The translations under genes and the position numbers were made by a program. Positions 6,788-7,363 of a stretch of 7,363 bases of DNA are shown piece by piece (the first letter of the stretch is position 1; the number at the start of each line of letters is the position of its first letter). Origin of the DNA: an uncultured Kouleothrix sp. Lineage in GTDB: Bacteria; Chloroflexota; Chloroflexia; Chloroflexales; Roseiflexaceae. The notes under the pieces are model-generated. The model did no database searches and was not told the origin of the DNA. It saw nothing but the letters and a program-made list of their open reading frames with translations. Location of the stretch: assembly GCA_937858455.1 (NCBI GenBank), contig CALLYN010000351.1, forward strand, positions 1 through 7,363. The letters are read 5' to 3'.

Positions 6788-6793
6788 TCCTTT
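6788..6793 (-). promoter_or_regulatory. Strong ribosome binding site of the CBS gene
   Basis: AAGGAG on the minus strand, 8 bases before the ATG at 6779, follows an A-rich stretch. It is the best Shine-Dalgarno match in the window, suggesting the CBS protein is well translated. Confidence 0.75.
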
Positions 6794-6812
6794 TTACATT
6801 TTTCTGGCGCCG

Positions 6813-6959
6813 TCAGGCGGCCAGTGACGCGCAGAAAACGGTGAACAACACCAGGTAGGCCAGCTTCTCGGCCACGCGCACGATCCGATCGTTGCGGCCG
6901 GCGCGCGCGCGGCCAGGGTGTGCCACCGGCGTGCGCTGGCGCAATCTCGCGGTGTACAT
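6813..6959 (-). CDS. Probable small single-helix membrane protein, 48 aa
   Basis: I do not recognise this protein. The frame starts at an ATG at 6959 preceded by AAGGGG (6968-6973) at an ideal 8-base spacing and ends with TGA at 6813. The first 32 residues are strongly basic (ARLRQRTPV, RARAGRNDRIVR). The last 16 or so are hydrophobic (LAYLVLFTVFCASLAA), ending at the stop. This basic-then-hydrophobic layout fits a C-terminally anchored membrane protein with its basic part in the cytoplasm. The helix is short for a full span unless it begins near Val29. The gene lies 33 bp before the CBS gene on the same strand, so the two may form an operon and the proteins may act together; that is inference. 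A competing 61-aa frame at 6794-6979 has low-complexity shadow composition and I set it aside. Main doubt: a 49-codon frame in GC-rich DNA can arise by chance. Confidence 0.5.
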   Translation of the reverse strand: MYTARLRQRTPVAHPGRARAGRNDRIVRVAEKLAYLVLFTVFCASLAA

Positions 6960-6967
6960 ATGCTCGT

Positions 6968-6973
6968 CCCCTT
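6968..6973 (-). promoter_or_regulatory. Ribosome binding site of the 48-aa gene
   Basis: AAGGGG on the minus strand, 8 bases before the ATG at 6959. Its good spacing is the main reason for calling the small gene. Confidence 0.5.
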
Positions 6974-7053
6974 GCTCATGCGCTAGTGGTGGGCGTGGAG
7001 ATTGCTGTGCCGGCGTGTGCGAGGCCCTGCCACCAAACCTCTTGAATGGGCTT

Positions 7054-7096
7054 AGTGTAGCAGTCGGGCAGCGCCGGCACCAGAGAAAGAGTTCCC
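7054..7096 (-). promoter_or_regulatory. Candidate promoter for the small protein/CBS operon
   Basis: On the minus strand TGCTACACT (7062-7054) fits an extended -10 box (TGn plus TACACT, four of six consensus bases). No good TTGACA lies 17 bases before it. GGGAAC (7096-7091) lies further upstream, at a spacing too long for an extracytoplasmic-function sigma pair with this -10. A start near 7047 would give a leader of about 90 bases before the ATG at 6959. The rest of 6974-7186 shows no gene I can support. Confidence 0.27.
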
Positions 7097-7128
7097 GATG
7101 AGCACGGGGAAGTTTGCCCGGCGTGCGG

Positions 7129-7171
7129 AAAAGAGGGTGGAGCGCCGGCAGGGCATGGCCAGCCGGCGCTC
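7129..7171 (-). terminator. Hairpin plus T run after the transporter gene
   Basis: In the minus direction GAGCGCCGGC (7171-7162) pairs perfectly with GCCGGCGCTC (7149-7140) around a 12-base loop. TTTT at 7132-7129 follows about 7 bases later. It begins 16 bases after the transporter stop, the expected place for an intrinsic terminator. The gap before the T run is longer than ideal. Confidence 0.45.
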
Positions 7172-7186
7172 GCTTTGCGGCGGGCG

Positions 7187-7363
7187 TCAGGCCGTCGCGG
7201 CGCTGGCCTGGCGCGTCGTGCCGGCGTACAGCAGGCCGATCGCGCCAAGCAGCAGCAGCGCGCCGAGCAGCCCGAGCGGGCCAAGCTGCTCGCCGAACAA
7301 CAGCCAGGCCAGCCCGGTCGAGGTGAGCGGCTCGATCAGCGTTGCGATGGTGGCGACGGTGGC
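7187..7363 (-). CDS. EamA/DMT-family transporter, C-terminal 58 aa (start beyond window)
   Basis: The frame is open from the right edge to a TGA at 7187-7189. The translation shows the typical last helices of a drug/metabolite transporter superfamily protein: TLIEPLTSTGLAWLLFGEQL, matching the EamA pattern of a Glu-Pro in a helix followed by L-x-x-GE, then GLLGALLLLGAIGLLYAG as the final membrane span and a short polar tail (TTRQASAATA). Such proteins are usually about 290-300 residues with ten helices in two EamA repeats, so about four fifths of the gene is missing here. They are inner-membrane carriers for metabolites, amino acids or drugs; the substrate cannot be told from this end. A hairpin with a T run follows the stop, so it is probably transcribed separately from the small protein/CBS pair. 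Confidence 0.85.
   Translation of the reverse strand, partial: ATVATIATLIEPLTSTGLAWLLFGEQLGPLGLLGALLLLGAIGLLYAGTTRQASAATA

Noticed and set aside
6058..6827. Plus-strand frames at 6058-6531 and 6201-6827
   Set aside because: Both run antisense through the CBS gene, have shadow-like composition and no ribosome binding site. The right-facing GGAACTATT element is not enough to support a protein gene here.
6794..6979. A 61-codon minus-strand frame overlapping the proposed 48-aa gene
   Set aside because: No convincing ribosome binding site, rich in Ser, Arg, Trp and Cys. The overlapping frame with AAGGGG and a hydrophobic C-terminus is the better candidate.
7070..7150. Direct repeat AGCGCCGGCA at 7070-7079 and 7141-7150
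   Set aside because: Made of the commonest GC-rich words in this genome, with no third copy and no array structure; the second copy is explained by the hairpin arm.
6976..7284. A 102-codon minus-strand frame overlapping the transporter end
   Set aside because: It is Arg/Ala/Ser/Pro-rich and out of frame with the clear EamA C-terminus at 7187-7363.

Overview
This is a GC-rich, gene-dense window. Its gene content (GAF-type histidine kinase, receiver-kinase hybrid, twin-arginine DUF1800/DUF1501 pair, CBS protein) and codon style suggest a Chloroflexota bacterium, probably class Chloroflexia near Roseiflexus or Kouleothrix. That placement is inferred from general familiarity, because there is no rRNA or marker gene to confirm it.

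Layout. The left part (1-2807, + strand) holds two signalling genes in tandem. The first is the C-terminal part of a HAMP-GAF-HisKA-HATPase sensor kinase whose start lies outside the window. After 54 bp comes a receiver-HisKA-HATPase hybrid with no DNA-binding output. The middle (2773-5961, - strand) holds an exported pair, DUF1800 followed after 36 bp by DUF1501, both with twin-arginine leaders. DUF1501 ends inside the last 35 bp of the hybrid kinase, tail to tail. The right part (- strand) holds a likely 48-aa single-helix membrane protein, a two-CBS-domain protein 33 bp after it, and the last 58 codons of an EamA/DMT-type transporter that continues past the right edge.

Regulatory sequence. 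The only long non-coding stretch is 5962-6302. It is unusually structured: two near-identical GGAACTATT elements facing outward about 125 bp apart, an imperfect 11-bp dyad overlapped by a competing 8-bp dyad, a spaced direct repeat, and a perfect 10-bp stem with a 4-nt loop just beyond the CBS gene. It probably carries the promoter and operators of the DUF1800-DUF1501 operon and the transcript end of the CBS operon. The 227-bp gap at 6960-7186 holds a candidate extended -10 promoter for the small-protein/CBS pair and a hairpin with a T run that could terminate the transporter transcript.

How the parts may work together. The two kinases look like one phosphorelay module in which the membrane sensor could phosphorylate the receiver of the hybrid. 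The DUF1800-DUF1501 pair is a widespread two-gene exported unit of unknown function. Its placement next to the kinases may be chance, but the overlapping 3' ends tie the two transcripts physically. I see no mobile element, CRISPR array, tRNA or rRNA. The least described items are the exported DUF pair with its structured control region and the unrecognised small membrane protein ahead of the CBS gene.
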